Virus record (IMG/VR): IMGVR_UViG_3300025133_000027
Location: 112,255-176,254 of that record
DNA from: a virus
Length of the DNA stretch: 64,000 nt
Reading direction: 5' to 3' (one strand)
Under the pieces are notes generated by a model, which saw nothing but the letters and a program-made list of their open reading frames with translations, was not told the origin of the DNA and searched no databases. This document shows positions 50,196 to 58,251 of this stretch, piece by piece (position 1 is the first letter of the stretch; every line of letters starts with the position of its first letter). Both the position numbers and the translations under genes were made by a program.

Positions 50196-50534
50196 ATGAG
50201 TGATGAGCAAAGAGATAGATTAATAGAGTTGCTATCTGACATTAATGTCGGATATAGTGAGCTAGCAAATAATGTTTATTCAGTAAAAGAAGTATTTTAC
50301 CACTATCAAAATATTATAACTGATGAGACGTTTATGGTGATGTTAAATAATTTAGGAAAGAAGCAGGATAAGCTTTCAAAGATCTATGATGAAATAGGGT
50401 CGATTTTAGAAAATAAAAAAGACGTTGTTGAGAAACATAATCAGGAAGATCTTGATCTTAAGAAAAAAGAAGTCAAGAAAGAACTTGATGAAATGTTGGA
50501 AATACTAAAAGTTGATCCACTCTCAAGGAGATGA
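50196..50534 (+). CDS. coiled-coil hypothetical protein
   Basis: A 112-residue, highly charged, helical protein, with Tyr-rich N-terminal half (YSELANNVYSVKEVFYHYQ) and Lys/Glu-rich C-terminal coiled coil. No motif recognised. It is the first gene after the promoter hairpin at 50140. Confidence 0.65.
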   Translation: MSDEQRDRLIELLSDINVGYSELANNVYSVKEVFYHYQNIITDETFMVMLNNLGKKQDKLSKIYDEIGSILENKKDVVEKHNQEDLDLKKKEVKKELDEMLEILKVDPLSRR

Positions 50535-50535
50535 T

Positions 50536-51225
50536 ATGCATAATGTTGTAAGTATCAGTTTAATTTTAGCAGTGGCTCTTACTGTCACTATCCGAACCGA
50601 CCATCTTAACGACGATTTTGTAAGTCCTTATTGGAGAGCTAGGAGCGGGTTTAAAATTGCAAAAGTGGATAGGCGTGTCTTACCCAAGGCAAGAAGAGTT
50701 GTAAATGCTTTCTCTTCAAGATACAAAAATAAACTTCTGAGAGAAACACTCAAATCTGTAAATATTGTCGGGATCTTTAGAATAGGAAAGATGAATTACA
50801 GTGGCTCTTATCGCCGTAATACAATAGTGTTGAAAGTCCCGATGAGACATTCTGACTTCTATCTTGAAAGAGTCTTGCATCATGAGTATTCGTCTATTCT
50901 TTTGAACAAATATTCTATGCCTTGGAAAGATAAATTAAAGTGGAAGCAGAGTTCTGATGTATACGGAGGCAAGAAACTTCGAAACTACTATCTTCGAAAT
51001 AGTCAAGGAGCACGCTCTGAACACAAATCTCTTCTTCGAAAAGGGTTCTTAACTCCATATTCGGCCACAACTTTTGAAAATGATTTTAATATTCTAGCTG
51101 AATATTTATTTATGAAACCTAGGCATTTTAAATATCTTGCTAAAAAATATCCAAAAATACGGATTAAACGAGATATTGCCATAAGATACTATTGTAAACT
51201 TAAAGCGAGGATTAGTTGCAATTAA
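50536..51225 (+). CDS. exported protein with metallopeptidase-like pattern
   Basis: A 229-residue protein with a likely signal peptide or anchor at residues 1-20 (HNVVSISLILAVALTVTI). LERVLHHEYSSILL at about residue 114 resembles the zinc helix of bacterial exported metallopeptidases (HHExxH) but with Ser for the second His; later GFLTPYSATTFENDFNILAEYLF matches the pattern GF.S.YA....EDFAE..A that follows in such proteins. It may be an inactive or altered peptidase acting at the envelope. The ATG at 50536 follows AAGGAG. Confidence 0.65.
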   Translation: MHNVVSISLILAVALTVTIRTDHLNDDFVSPYWRARSGFKIAKVDRRVLPKARRVVNAFSSRYKNKLLRETLKSVNIVGIFRIGKMNYSGSYRRNTIVLKVPMRHSDFYLERVLHHEYSSILLNKYSMPWKDKLKWKQSSDVYGGKKLRNYYLRNSQGARSEHKSLLRKGFLTPYSATTFENDFNILAEYLFMKPRHFKYLAKKYPKIRIKRDIAIRYYCKLKARISCN

Positions 51226-51560
51226 CATTAATTCTTTTTCTTTTTTCACTAGGATACACTTTAAGTTGGTTTCAGACATACAGCCAAGTTGCTTGGGAAT
51301 TTTGGAGTGATAAGCCGCTCTTAAGCGCATTAATCTATGCCATACCGACTAGTTTATTATTTTGGTATGGCACAAAATTAGGTTATGATTTCTTTAATAA
51401 AGAAGCGTGGACAGTTCGACTAATAATGTTTGCTGTATCATACTTGGTTTTTCCAATCTTGACACATTGTTTTATAGGAGAAACAATGTTTACCGGAAAA
51501 ACTATAACTTGTGTTTTATTAAGTTTTTTAATAGTTTTAATACAAATATTTTGGAGATAA
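51216..51560 (+). CDS. small multi-pass membrane protein
   Basis: A 114-residue protein with four predicted membrane segments (about residues 2-18, 31-50, 64-82 and 92-111). Start is TTG, overlapping the upstream gene by 10 bp with GAGGA before it. No family recognised. Such a protein could alter the host inner membrane or contribute to lysis; no charged dual-start motif typical of holins is seen. Confidence 0.65.
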   Translation: MQLTLILFLFSLGYTLSWFQTYSQVAWEFWSDKPLLSALIYAIPTSLLFWYGTKLGYDFFNKEAWTVRLIMFAVSYLVFPILTHCFIGETMFTGKTITCVLLSFLIVLIQIFWR

Positions 51561-51561
51561 T

Positions 51562-52023
51562 ATGGATAATTTAGAAAAAGCTCTTGGTACAGAATACATC
51601 AAGACATATGCCGAAAAAAAATATGACGAAATGATAGCAGAAGAAAAAAAAAGAACAGATTTAGCGAAAAAAGACTACGAAGAAAGACATTCTAATTCTG
51701 AGCTTGAAAAGAAACCTGCTAAATTAAATGTGATCAGAGAGGCAATGCTCAGAATTGTCAATGTAAACGAAAATCTGAAGCATTTTGTCTTGGCTTTACC
51801 GGGAGCCACCAAGGGTGATATACAGGTTACACAGAAAGGAAGAGAGCTCACAGTAAAGACACCAAAGAGTCAATATGGATTTTACTCTACTTTACACAGG
51901 CGATTTTTTTTAAATCCACTTCAGCACGTTGAGGGTGTTTCCTACTCTGATGGACTACTATGTATAACAGTATTGGAAATAGAAGAAGAAGAACCTGAGG
52001 AATTTGTTCACGTTGTTATTTAA
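51562..52023 (+). CDS. small heat-shock protein, Hsp20 / alpha-crystallin type
   Basis: A 153-residue protein. The first 60 residues are a charged helix (EKKRTDLAKKDYEER). Residues about 70-140 show the alpha-crystallin domain layout: FVLALPGATKGDIQV, GRELTVKTPKS, HRRFFLNPLQHVEG and SDGLLCITVLEI, ending with an acidic tail. Phage Hsp20 proteins are known from cyanophages. With GroEL and GroES it makes a third chaperone in this window. A terminator follows. Confidence 0.8.
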   Translation: MDNLEKALGTEYIKTYAEKKYDEMIAEEKKRTDLAKKDYEERHSNSELEKKPAKLNVIREAMLRIVNVNENLKHFVLALPGATKGDIQVTQKGRELTVKTPKSQYGFYSTLHRRFFLNPLQHVEGVSYSDGLLCITVLEIEEEEPEEFVHVVI

Positions 52024-52031
52024 CAATCTTT

Positions 52032-52058
52032 AAAAGCTGCCCACGGGCAGCTTTTTTT
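52032..52058 (+). terminator. rho-independent terminator
   Basis: AAAAGCTGCC and GGCAGCTTTT pair around a 4-base loop followed by TTT, 8 bp after the Hsp20-like gene. Confidence 0.88.
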
Positions 52059-52084
52059 GTTTTAGGGAACTTTCAAAAAGTTAG

Positions 52085-52093
52085 ACTATTTGC
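52085..52093 (+). promoter_or_regulatory. degenerate late-type motif
   Basis: GACTATTTGCATT matches the first six core bases of the late motif. It lies 45 bp before the DnaQ-like gene, in the usual place between terminator and start. A second AT-rich candidate (AAATACTAATTATAG) lies 15 bp further on. Confidence 0.35.
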
Positions 52094-52137
52094 ATTTTTA
52101 AATACTAATTATAGTAGATTTTTGGAGACTATACTAT

Positions 52138-53385
52138 ATGAACGATATGAAACTTATAATGGAAAACTTCGACAAGAAAATTAAATTAAAACAAGAGCTT
52201 CTTAAAGAAGTTAACCTAAACGGAATGACTAACCAAGACATCCTTGCTTTGCTTGAAGAGTATGGAAAAAGTGTATGGGTTGTTTTTGACACCGAGACTA
52301 TGGGTTTTGATCAGGTAAAGAATCAAATAACAGAAATTGCTGGTATTGCTATTGATGTTGGTAATTGGGAAACTGATCCTCAAGAAATTGAGACTTACCA
52401 TAAGAAAATTACACTCTCTAGAAGCACGACTCGTTCTCTTGATTGGTATGTTCAACAAGCCTTAAAGACTGGTACACCACTTATCCGAGATCCTTTAAAG
52501 GGTAGACCAAACCCATTCGAGCTTCTAGACATGACTGGGTATTTTGAAGTTAACCCATCTATCGATCCTCAAACTGGCAAAGTAAATTATGGCAAGCTAG
52601 ACGCAAGTGTTCCTCATGTTGATGAATTAGAAGCACTCTCTGGTTTCTATAAGTTTATTAGCAAATTTGGCGACAATACAATCATTTGTGCTCACAATGC
52701 TACTTTTGACATGCAAATGGTAAACACTAGAATGCATGGCAAGTCCCCAAGGTACAGGGTCTTTGACACGCTTCCTTTAATCCAATACTTCCTAATCCCA
52801 ACTCTACATGCGCTTGCCGCCCAAGGCAACGAAGAAGCAATAGCGAAACTAGACGTGATTAAGAATGTATGGAAGAACGGTCGTGTCGTATACTCAGCAT
52901 CTCTTGGTAAGGTTCGTGATATGTATGGAGTGACAGGTCAATGGCACTCTGCTCTCGCAGACGTTCAGATGACAATTCAAGTTGCTAAATATGTAATCCA
53001 GGAACTTAAAGCAAACCCTGACCTTGATATTTCTGAATTCCATGATGCGGCAGTTAGAAAGAAAAGAGGATATAAAAGCAACCCAGCAAAGAAATTAAAG
53101 GCTGCTGCTGGCCTTGAAGATATGGAAGCTTTGGCAGATCAGCTTCAACAACATGCCCAAGATGCTGGTAGAGAACTATCTGACGGAGATGCTCTATCCC
53201 TAGCAAAACAAATGAGAGCCGAGTGGGCACGAGAGAAACTTGAGAAGAAGGGTCAAGGCTGGAAACCTTCTGGTAGAGAAAAGAGGCGTCGTAAGATTAA
53301 GAAGAAAGATGCTTTCGAAAGATCACGACTCGATCCAGATAGTCCAGAAGGTCGTGCCCTTGAGATTCCACCAACAGGCAACTAA
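52138..53385 (+). CDS. DnaQ-type 3'-5' exonuclease with extended C-terminus
   Basis: A 415-residue DEDDh exonuclease. Exo I is VVFDTETMG at about residue 50, Exo II CAHNATFDMQM near 186, Exo III HSALADVQM near 269. Residues 300-415 are a basic, Lys/Arg-rich helical tail (GREKRRRKIKKKD). It begins NDMKLIMENFDKKIK: LIME fits the (Leu/Ile)-x-Glu prohead protease consensus, as in T4 proteins carried inside the head. It could proofread for the DnaE polymerase or be a packaged nuclease. Late-type placement after a terminator favours the second; this is inference. Confidence 0.85.
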   Translation: MNDMKLIMENFDKKIKLKQELLKEVNLNGMTNQDILALLEEYGKSVWVVFDTETMGFDQVKNQITEIAGIAIDVGNWETDPQEIETYHKKITLSRSTTRSLDWYVQQALKTGTPLIRDPLKGRPNPFELLDMTGYFEVNPSIDPQTGKVNYGKLDASVPHVDELEALSGFYKFISKFGDNTIICAHNATFDMQMVNTRMHGKSPRYRVFDTLPLIQYFLIPTLHALAAQGNEEAIAKLDVIKNVWKNGRVVYSASLGKVRDMYGVTGQWHSALADVQMTIQVAKYVIQELKANPDLDISEFHDAAVRKKRGYKSNPAKKLKAAAGLEDMEALADQLQQHAQDAGRELSDGDALSLAKQMRAEWAREKLEKKGQGWKPSGREKRRRKIKKKDAFERSRLDPDSPEGRALEIPPTGN

Positions 53386-53396
53386 AGAGGCTAATT

Positions 53397-56198
53397 TTGA
53401 GAAATAAAATTATTAATGAATTCAATAATGTAGACCGAAAAACTCTTCATGATATTCAAGATCAGTTTACAATCGCTTATGAAATTGAGCTTGAGTCGCA
53501 AGACAATATCGGAGAGCCGGGAGAGGAGAGCGGCAATTACTATATGAACTCAGACCAGATCTATGAACGACTGGCTGAAACATACCATATGGATAACTAC
53601 ATTGATGATATTTATGAATATATTCGCGATAATGTATATAATCACAGTGGTGATATTGAAACCTACACTGAGAAACTAGAGGTTATTGCTGCTTTTGAAG
53701 CTACAGATCGAAAATCAAACCTTAATAAGAAAATTTTTGAAGCCTATAAGCAGTATATGGATTGGAAAAACAATTCTATTGCAGTTAATTTTCTGAGAGA
53801 CCTTGTTGAGACTTATGATGCAGATGAGTTAGCGGGAAGGCTAACTCCCGGTTATGAACTTTATGACAATGACGGAGTTGGATTTGTTCCAAAAGGAAAC
53901 TTATCTTTTGATTTTGAGAAAGGCCTAAAGAAAGCTGAGGATTACGGCCCTGAGGATGTCGCTAAGGGCATAAAGCCTCTTGAGGAAAATTACTCAGATT
54001 TCTTGCATAGGCTTTGGTGTTGTTTTGTTGTTGACCTTGAGTTTACAGAGTTTGCAAATAGAGAAGACGAGTTAGATGAGGTGTATGAATATGAGGAATT
54101 CTCAGTGTATACAACTCTATCTGTAATGGGCTTTAAAGAGTTAGCACTTGAGATAAAAAAAGAAGGAAGTAGTCTCTATACAGATCTTCAAGGCTCTTCT
54201 GATACAATAAATGAATTTGAGCCTTCTTGGTATGCTGATGGTTCTGACTTTCTACTGGAAATCGCACAAGGTATCTTAAGTGGCTTTAAAGATTTAGTTG
54301 AAGATCTAGCAGAGACAGAAGAGATCGACAATCCAGATGCCTGGGTCATTGAAGACTCACAAAGAGGAGGGGGCGAGCCAAAAGAGGTTCTAAGCCAGTA
54401 TCTTCCAAAATTTATGAGAAGATGGGAAGATGAACTTAAATTTGAAGAAGATGGTTCACTTCAGAATGGTATTGAGTTCTCACCAGAAACCTATCTTGAA
54501 GGCCTCAAAGAAGCACAAGACTTTCTAAATGATTTCTTTGATGATTTTAATTACCAAAGCAACTTTAGATTTTCTAGTAGGACTGGGCTTCATATTAATA
54601 TTGGCTTAGAAGCGTATGATGGTTCATTTAACTTAATGAAGGGTCTGTTATTCTTATCAGAACCACGAACAAAAAGCATTGATTCCAATAAGAAATATTA
54701 TGCATATCAAGGAGCGAAAAGTCGCCTATACTCACAATGGGCAAGGGCACTTAGCCCAAAGGTTAGAGAGTTAATCATCAAAGAGTTAGCGATCGGAACT
54801 CAAGATCTTGGGCAACGTTTCCGAGAATTAACTTTTGAGAACGATACAATGCAACATGCCCTGTCCAACTTGGTTCTTAGAGCTAACAGAGAGAACGGAG
54901 TTAAGAGCACTGGGTTTAATGTTACTCACACTGAACACTTTCACTATGTCGAGTTTAGATACCCTGGACACGGGATGGATAAAGACGCGATTTATAATCT
55001 AACAGAATATTACTGCTATATCATTAAACTAATGACAGACCCTGAATATAAAAAGAAAGAATATATGAAGAAGCTCATTGGTTATATGTCCTTAGCGGAG
55101 AGCGAAGCCAGTAGCATAGAGAAAGAGCGTATAGATGTTATTAAGACTATACCGAAAGGCACTATTCTAAAAACTAATGTTGTCTTAACGAATTCTGACA
55201 ACATTTTTGAAAGTCTTGACTCTTTTATAAATATATATGATGAATATAATGTTTGGTTGAATAGAGGAGGGAACACTCATGACGAAGAAGAGGATGCTCG
55301 TAATCTTGTAAACAGCAATATTATAGGTTTAAGAGGATCGGCTACTAAGTATATTAGGTTTGAAAAGCTTGTTAAAAGTAAAGATAAGACAGTTGTTAAA
55401 TTTGATAGCTTTACTTTGAAAGATGGGTTTCAAAAAGAAGAGACTAGTGTGGCTCTCTTTCTAGCAATGTTTTCTGATCAGAGAACACTAGAAGACGCAA
55501 AACTCACAAAACCAACAACAAATGAGTTCTTCCCAGATAAAATTAGATCAAATAAGGAAATGGGTGGGTTTTTATCTAAATTTACTGTTGCTTATAACAA
55601 TTTGTTTACGACAGAAGAAGGGAGGAGTTTGTTATATCTTCCTAGGGATAATCAACCAAAATTATTAAAACTATTAAAAACTCTAAAAGAATTTATTATA
55701 AAAAAACTACCATATTCTAAAGTTTATGAAGATAATCATATGTCTATGATGAAAAAAATAGAAAGCAATAACTCTTCTTATTATGAGAGGATTACTCTTC
55801 AAAACCGTCATGTAGTTTTTCGTAAGAAAGGGATAGATAATTTATTAATAAGAGTCTTTCGGCTTTCCTTGCACGTTTTGAATGAATTTACAACTCCGGC
55901 TTTTCTTGGAGAAAACAAAAACACGGCATTTCCTAAGAGAAAATACGCCAAACTTAGAAAAGGAACCACTTCTAAAGACCCAGTAATTCGAACTTTGAAT
56001 TTTAATGAAGAACTTCAAATTTTAAAAACTGGAAAATACTTTGCAAAAGTTAAAACAAGTAAGAACGAAATTGGTTATGTTGCCCTCCAGAATCTAAGTA
56101 AAAAACCATTAAAAAGAATAAGTAAAAAAGCTCTAAACAAAGCAGCAAGAGACAATTCTATATCTTCAATCAACCCCACTGCTGGGGCTAGAGGTTAG
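53397..56198 (+). CDS. putative amidoligase with C-terminal SH3-type domain
   Basis: A 933-residue protein. Start is TTG with AAAGAGG seven bases before. The first 590 residues fit the amidoligase (COOH-NH2 ligase) layout: FTIAYEIELES, LKFEEDGSLQNGIEFSPET, FRFSSRTGLHINIGL at about 395, and FHYVEFRYPGHGM at about 520. These enzymes join carboxyl and amino groups using ATP. Residues about 848-900 form a bacterial SH3-like domain (KYAKLRKGT, VIRTLNFNEELQIL, FAKVK, EIGYVALQNL), which usually binds cell wall. The tail is Lys-rich. It follows the DnaQ-like gene by 11 bp, probably in the same late unit. A role on host peptidoglycan or on virion protein is possible. Confidence 0.7.
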   Translation: MRNKIINEFNNVDRKTLHDIQDQFTIAYEIELESQDNIGEPGEESGNYYMNSDQIYERLAETYHMDNYIDDIYEYIRDNVYNHSGDIETYTEKLEVIAAFEATDRKSNLNKKIFEAYKQYMDWKNNSIAVNFLRDLVETYDADELAGRLTPGYELYDNDGVGFVPKGNLSFDFEKGLKKAEDYGPEDVAKGIKPLEENYSDFLHRLWCCFVVDLEFTEFANREDELDEVYEYEEFSVYTTLSVMGFKELALEIKKEGSSLYTDLQGSSDTINEFEPSWYADGSDFLLEIAQGILSGFKDLVEDLAETEEIDNPDAWVIEDSQRGGGEPKEVLSQYLPKFMRRWEDELKFEEDGSLQNGIEFSPETYLEGLKEAQDFLNDFFDDFNYQSNFRFSSRTGLHINIGLEAYDGSFNLMKGLLFLSEPRTKSIDSNKKYYAYQGAKSRLYSQWARALSPKVRELIIKELAIGTQDLGQRFRELTFENDTMQHALSNLVLRANRENGVKSTGFNVTHTEHFHYVEFRYPGHGMDKDAIYNLTEYYCYIIKLMTDPEYKKKEYMKKLIGYMSLAESEASSIEKERIDVIKTIPKGTILKTNVVLTNSDNIFESLDSFINIYDEYNVWLNRGGNTHDEEEDARNLVNSNIIGLRGSATKYIRFEKLVKSKDKTVVKFDSFTLKDGFQKEETSVALFLAMFSDQRTLEDAKLTKPTTNEFFPDKIRSNKEMGGFLSKFTVAYNNLFTTEEGRSLLYLPRDNQPKLLKLLKTLKEFIIKKLPYSKVYEDNHMSMMKKIESNNSSYYERITLQNRHVVFRKKGIDNLLIRVFRLSLHVLNEFTTPAFLGENKNTAFPKRKYAKLRKGTTSKDPVIRTLNFNEELQILKTGKYFAKVKTSKNEIGYVALQNLSKKPLKRISKKALNKAARDNSISSINPTAGARG

Positions 56199-56852
56199 GA
56201 CTAGGGCAGGAGGAGGACAGGAGGGGGTCCATGCAGACCTGTAAAAGCCTATACTACGCTCTATAATTCCTCTCGTAGGCGAGGGCACCTTTGGAATAAG
56301 AGCGCCCTCTGATGAGGTTTCATCAACTAGTTTTATATAAATTGGATTATAAATAAAAGCAAACTTCTTTAGGGTCTAGAGTTAAGTTTCTTTATTTATT
56401 ATAGCAAAACTTGTAATTCATAGAACTGAGTATAAAAAGTTTGCTCGCCTTCCTTAGAAATTTTCCTAAGATACAATCCTGTTGACTTTGATATAAGATT
56501 CATATATACTTTAAAACAAGAAAAAGAACTTCTCTTCTAGAATGTTTCTAGCAGGGAATTTGATTAGTAAATTACATTTCTAAAATTTCTAATCAAACTT
56601 AAACTACAACTTGAACAAGTAAGTAAAAACATCAAGTAGAGTTCTATATAGTGCAGCTTACTTTATCATCTATACAACAGTCAAGTATCAACTAGATGTT
56701 TGTATAGTGTGTTTAGTTTTAATATTTTGATTATATCATGACGTATTAGAAAAGAAAATAGCTTAAGAACAAGCAAAAACAATGAGTTGCATTGCTTGAA
56801 CAATAATTCTGTTCACGATATGATGAAGCTCAACCAAACGAGGAGGGCCATA
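56199..56852 (+). other. 654-bp non-coding stretch with several hairpins
   Basis: No convincing gene is seen. Folding elements include GGAC/GTCC at 56215-56230, CTACG/CGTAG and GAGGGC/GCCCTC between about 56253 and 56308, TGATGA/TCATCA at 56310-56325, TTTGATTAG/CTAATCAAA at about 56569-56597, and CTATACAA/TTGTATAG at about 56669-56708. A sigma70-like promoter lies at 56482. The stretch could encode one or two structured RNAs, or hold regulatory sites for the downstream genes. Confidence 0.5.
56482..56510 (+). promoter_or_regulatory. sigma70-like promoter
   Basis: TTGACT and TATACT are separated by 17 bp, five of six consensus bases each. No gene starts for 340 bp downstream, so it may drive a non-coding RNA or a long leader. 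Confidence 0.5.
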
Positions 56853-57305
56853 ATGGCTAGTGCGAAAAAGAAGTCAGATCGAAAATGTGGATTTTGTGGA
56901 AAACTTGGACACGACAAGAGGACTTGTGTGGAAAAAAAGAATGCTGACTCTGTAACTAAGGCTTACATCAGCCAAGGCCGTAAAGACTTAAAAGAATACT
57001 TCATGAGTATTGGCCTTGGTATTGGTTCGGTTATTAGCCGTAGAGTTGTGATCTTTTCTAAAGATCAAACCGCATCTTTTAAAGATATTGTTGCGATCGT
57101 AACGCATATCGATCTAAAAGATCTTCTTGTAGACAACAATATTGATGTTATTACATATTCAAGACTAGATGATCTCAATTCAACATCATTGTCTGATTTT
57201 GGTATCCATTCTAAATATAACGTGAATGGGACTAAAATAAAAGTAGTCAAGCCGACATCTCAGAAAGAGATTCAGAATATGTTTGATAAAGCCTATAACT
57301 TTTAG
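56853..57305 (+). CDS. zinc-knuckle (CCHC) protein
   Basis: A 150-residue protein starting ASAKKKSDRKCGFCGKLGH. CGFCGKLGHDKRTC is a perfect CxxCxxxxHxxxxC zinc knuckle at residues 12-25, as in nucleic acid-binding proteins. The remaining 120 residues alternate strands and helices without a known motif. The ATG at 56853 follows AGGAGGG, so the longer frame from 56787 is rejected. Likely binds single-stranded nucleic acid. Confidence 0.75.
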   Translation: MASAKKKSDRKCGFCGKLGHDKRTCVEKKNADSVTKAYISQGRKDLKEYFMSIGLGIGSVISRRVVIFSKDQTASFKDIVAIVTHIDLKDLLVDNNIDVITYSRLDDLNSTSLSDFGIHSKYNVNGTKIKVVKPTSQKEIQNMFDKAYNF

Positions 57306-57312
57306 GATACAA

Positions 57313-57723
57313 ATGGCAACCTTTGATGAACTTTCTAAGAAAAAACAAAAATACTTCAACGTAGCGTTGAATGCAGCGAAACTTTCCGATTACGGAAAGT
57401 TTCGGCATGGTGCATTGCTTGTTAAAGGTGGTTCAATTATCAATATTGGCTATAACAACGGTGGACATTCTAAATTTGGCAGCTTTCATCGATGTCTTAC
57501 ACCAGGGGTTGCGACAAACCATGCTGAGATTAGCACAGTAAAGTGTCTTCCATGAAACGCAACAAAGAAGGCGATTCTCTATGTCGTAAGAATCAATAAA
57601 AACGATGAGATGGGCATGTCGAAGCCATGCCCTATATGCCACTCAGTTCTTGACAGCCTTGGTATTAAGAAAGTATTTTATAGCACTGGCTCTAATGAGT
57701 GGGAGAGTTATGGATTTGGATAG
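57313..57723 (+). pseudogene. dCMP/cytidine deaminase-like gene with an in-frame TGA
   Basis: One frame of 136 codons contains a complete zinc deaminase pattern but is broken by TGA at 57553-57555. Before it: FRHGALLVKGGSIINIGYN and the zinc motif NHAEI; after it: AILYVVRINKNDEMGMSKPCPICHSVL with the PCxxC zinc pair and IKKVFYSTG. Both halves are needed for activity. The reading frame is otherwise intact on both sides, so the stop is a recent mutation, a recoding event or a sequence error. If active it would supply dUMP for ThyX. Confidence 0.75.
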
Positions 57724-57952
57724 TCTTGTAGATAGAAAGGAGTTTATTTATATTCTTGATGAAACTTACTATCATATAAAATTAATAGATGAAACTTACT
57801 ATTATTATTGGCACTTCCAACGCGAATCTCAACGTCTAAGTTGCCAGCAGGAAACCCGTGGCTTATTAAAAAGGAAACGATGGTTAGAAGACATGTTTGC
57901 CTGTGGATCTAGAAAAGTTTGTCCAAAAATGCCAATTTATTATGAGGAATAA
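57710..57952 (+). CDS. small Tyr-rich hypothetical protein
   Basis: An 80-residue protein, MDLDSLVDRKEFIYILDE followed by a near-repeat DETYYHIKLIDETYYYYW and a basic C-terminal half with two cysteines. It overlaps the deaminase frame by 14 bp with GGGAGAG before its ATG. Unknown function. Confidence 0.55.
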   Translation: MDLDSLVDRKEFIYILDETYYHIKLIDETYYYYWHFQRESQRLSCQQETRGLLKRKRWLEDMFACGSRKVCPKMPIYYEE

Positions 57953-57953
57953 C

Positions 57954-58142
57954 ATGAAGAAGTATGATTTAAAACTAATAAGAACAATTGATGGTCTATT
58001 TATCTTGATGACAATTAAAGCGAAGTCCTTTGAAGAGGCCGCATCTAGATCATATTTAGCAAAATCTAGAGTTCGACAAGAGAATAGACTAAACGGAGTC
58101 TTGCAGGATTGGAATATCTGCCATTTAATTGAAGTAATTTAA
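57954..58142 (+). CDS. small hypothetical protein
   Basis: A 62-residue basic protein starting 1 bp after the previous stop with TGAGGAA upstream. It reads as a strand-helix unit (YDLKLIRTIDGLFILMTIKA, then FEEAASRSYLAKSRV). No family recognised. Confidence 0.55.
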   Translation: MKKYDLKLIRTIDGLFILMTIKAKSFEEAASRSYLAKSRVRQENRLNGVLQDWNICHLIEVI

Positions 58143-58170
58143 TAATTGCTACTTTCATGGTATGATAAAC

Positions 58171-58200
58171 TTGGCAGCCTCGCGGGCGCGCACATTATAT
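58171..58200 (+). promoter_or_regulatory. possible promoter before the HNH gene
   Basis: TTGGCA and TTATAT lie 18 bp apart across a GC-rich stretch (CTCGCGGGCGCGCAC) that stands out from the AT-rich surroundings. CAGCCTC and GAGGTTG on both sides can pair, similar in form to the other promoter hairpins, but the right arm is not at the gene's ribosome binding site. Confidence 0.3.
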
Positions 58201-58251
58201 AACGCCATTCACGGAGGTTGAACGACTTTCGAAATAGCACGGAGAGACAAA

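Noticed and set aside
56309-56316. CTGATGAG in the non-coding region as a hammerhead core
   Set aside because: It is part of a simple TGATGA/TCATCA hairpin and no GAAA follows.
56348-56355. TATAAATA as a T4-type late promoter
   Set aside because: This is the only intergenic forward copy found and no late-type gene follows closely; the recurrent motif in this phage is TATTTATA.
57553-57555. TGA as selenocysteine or as a reassigned codon
   Set aside because: No selenium insertion element is apparent, the position is not a usual Cys site, and TGA ends many overlapping genes here.
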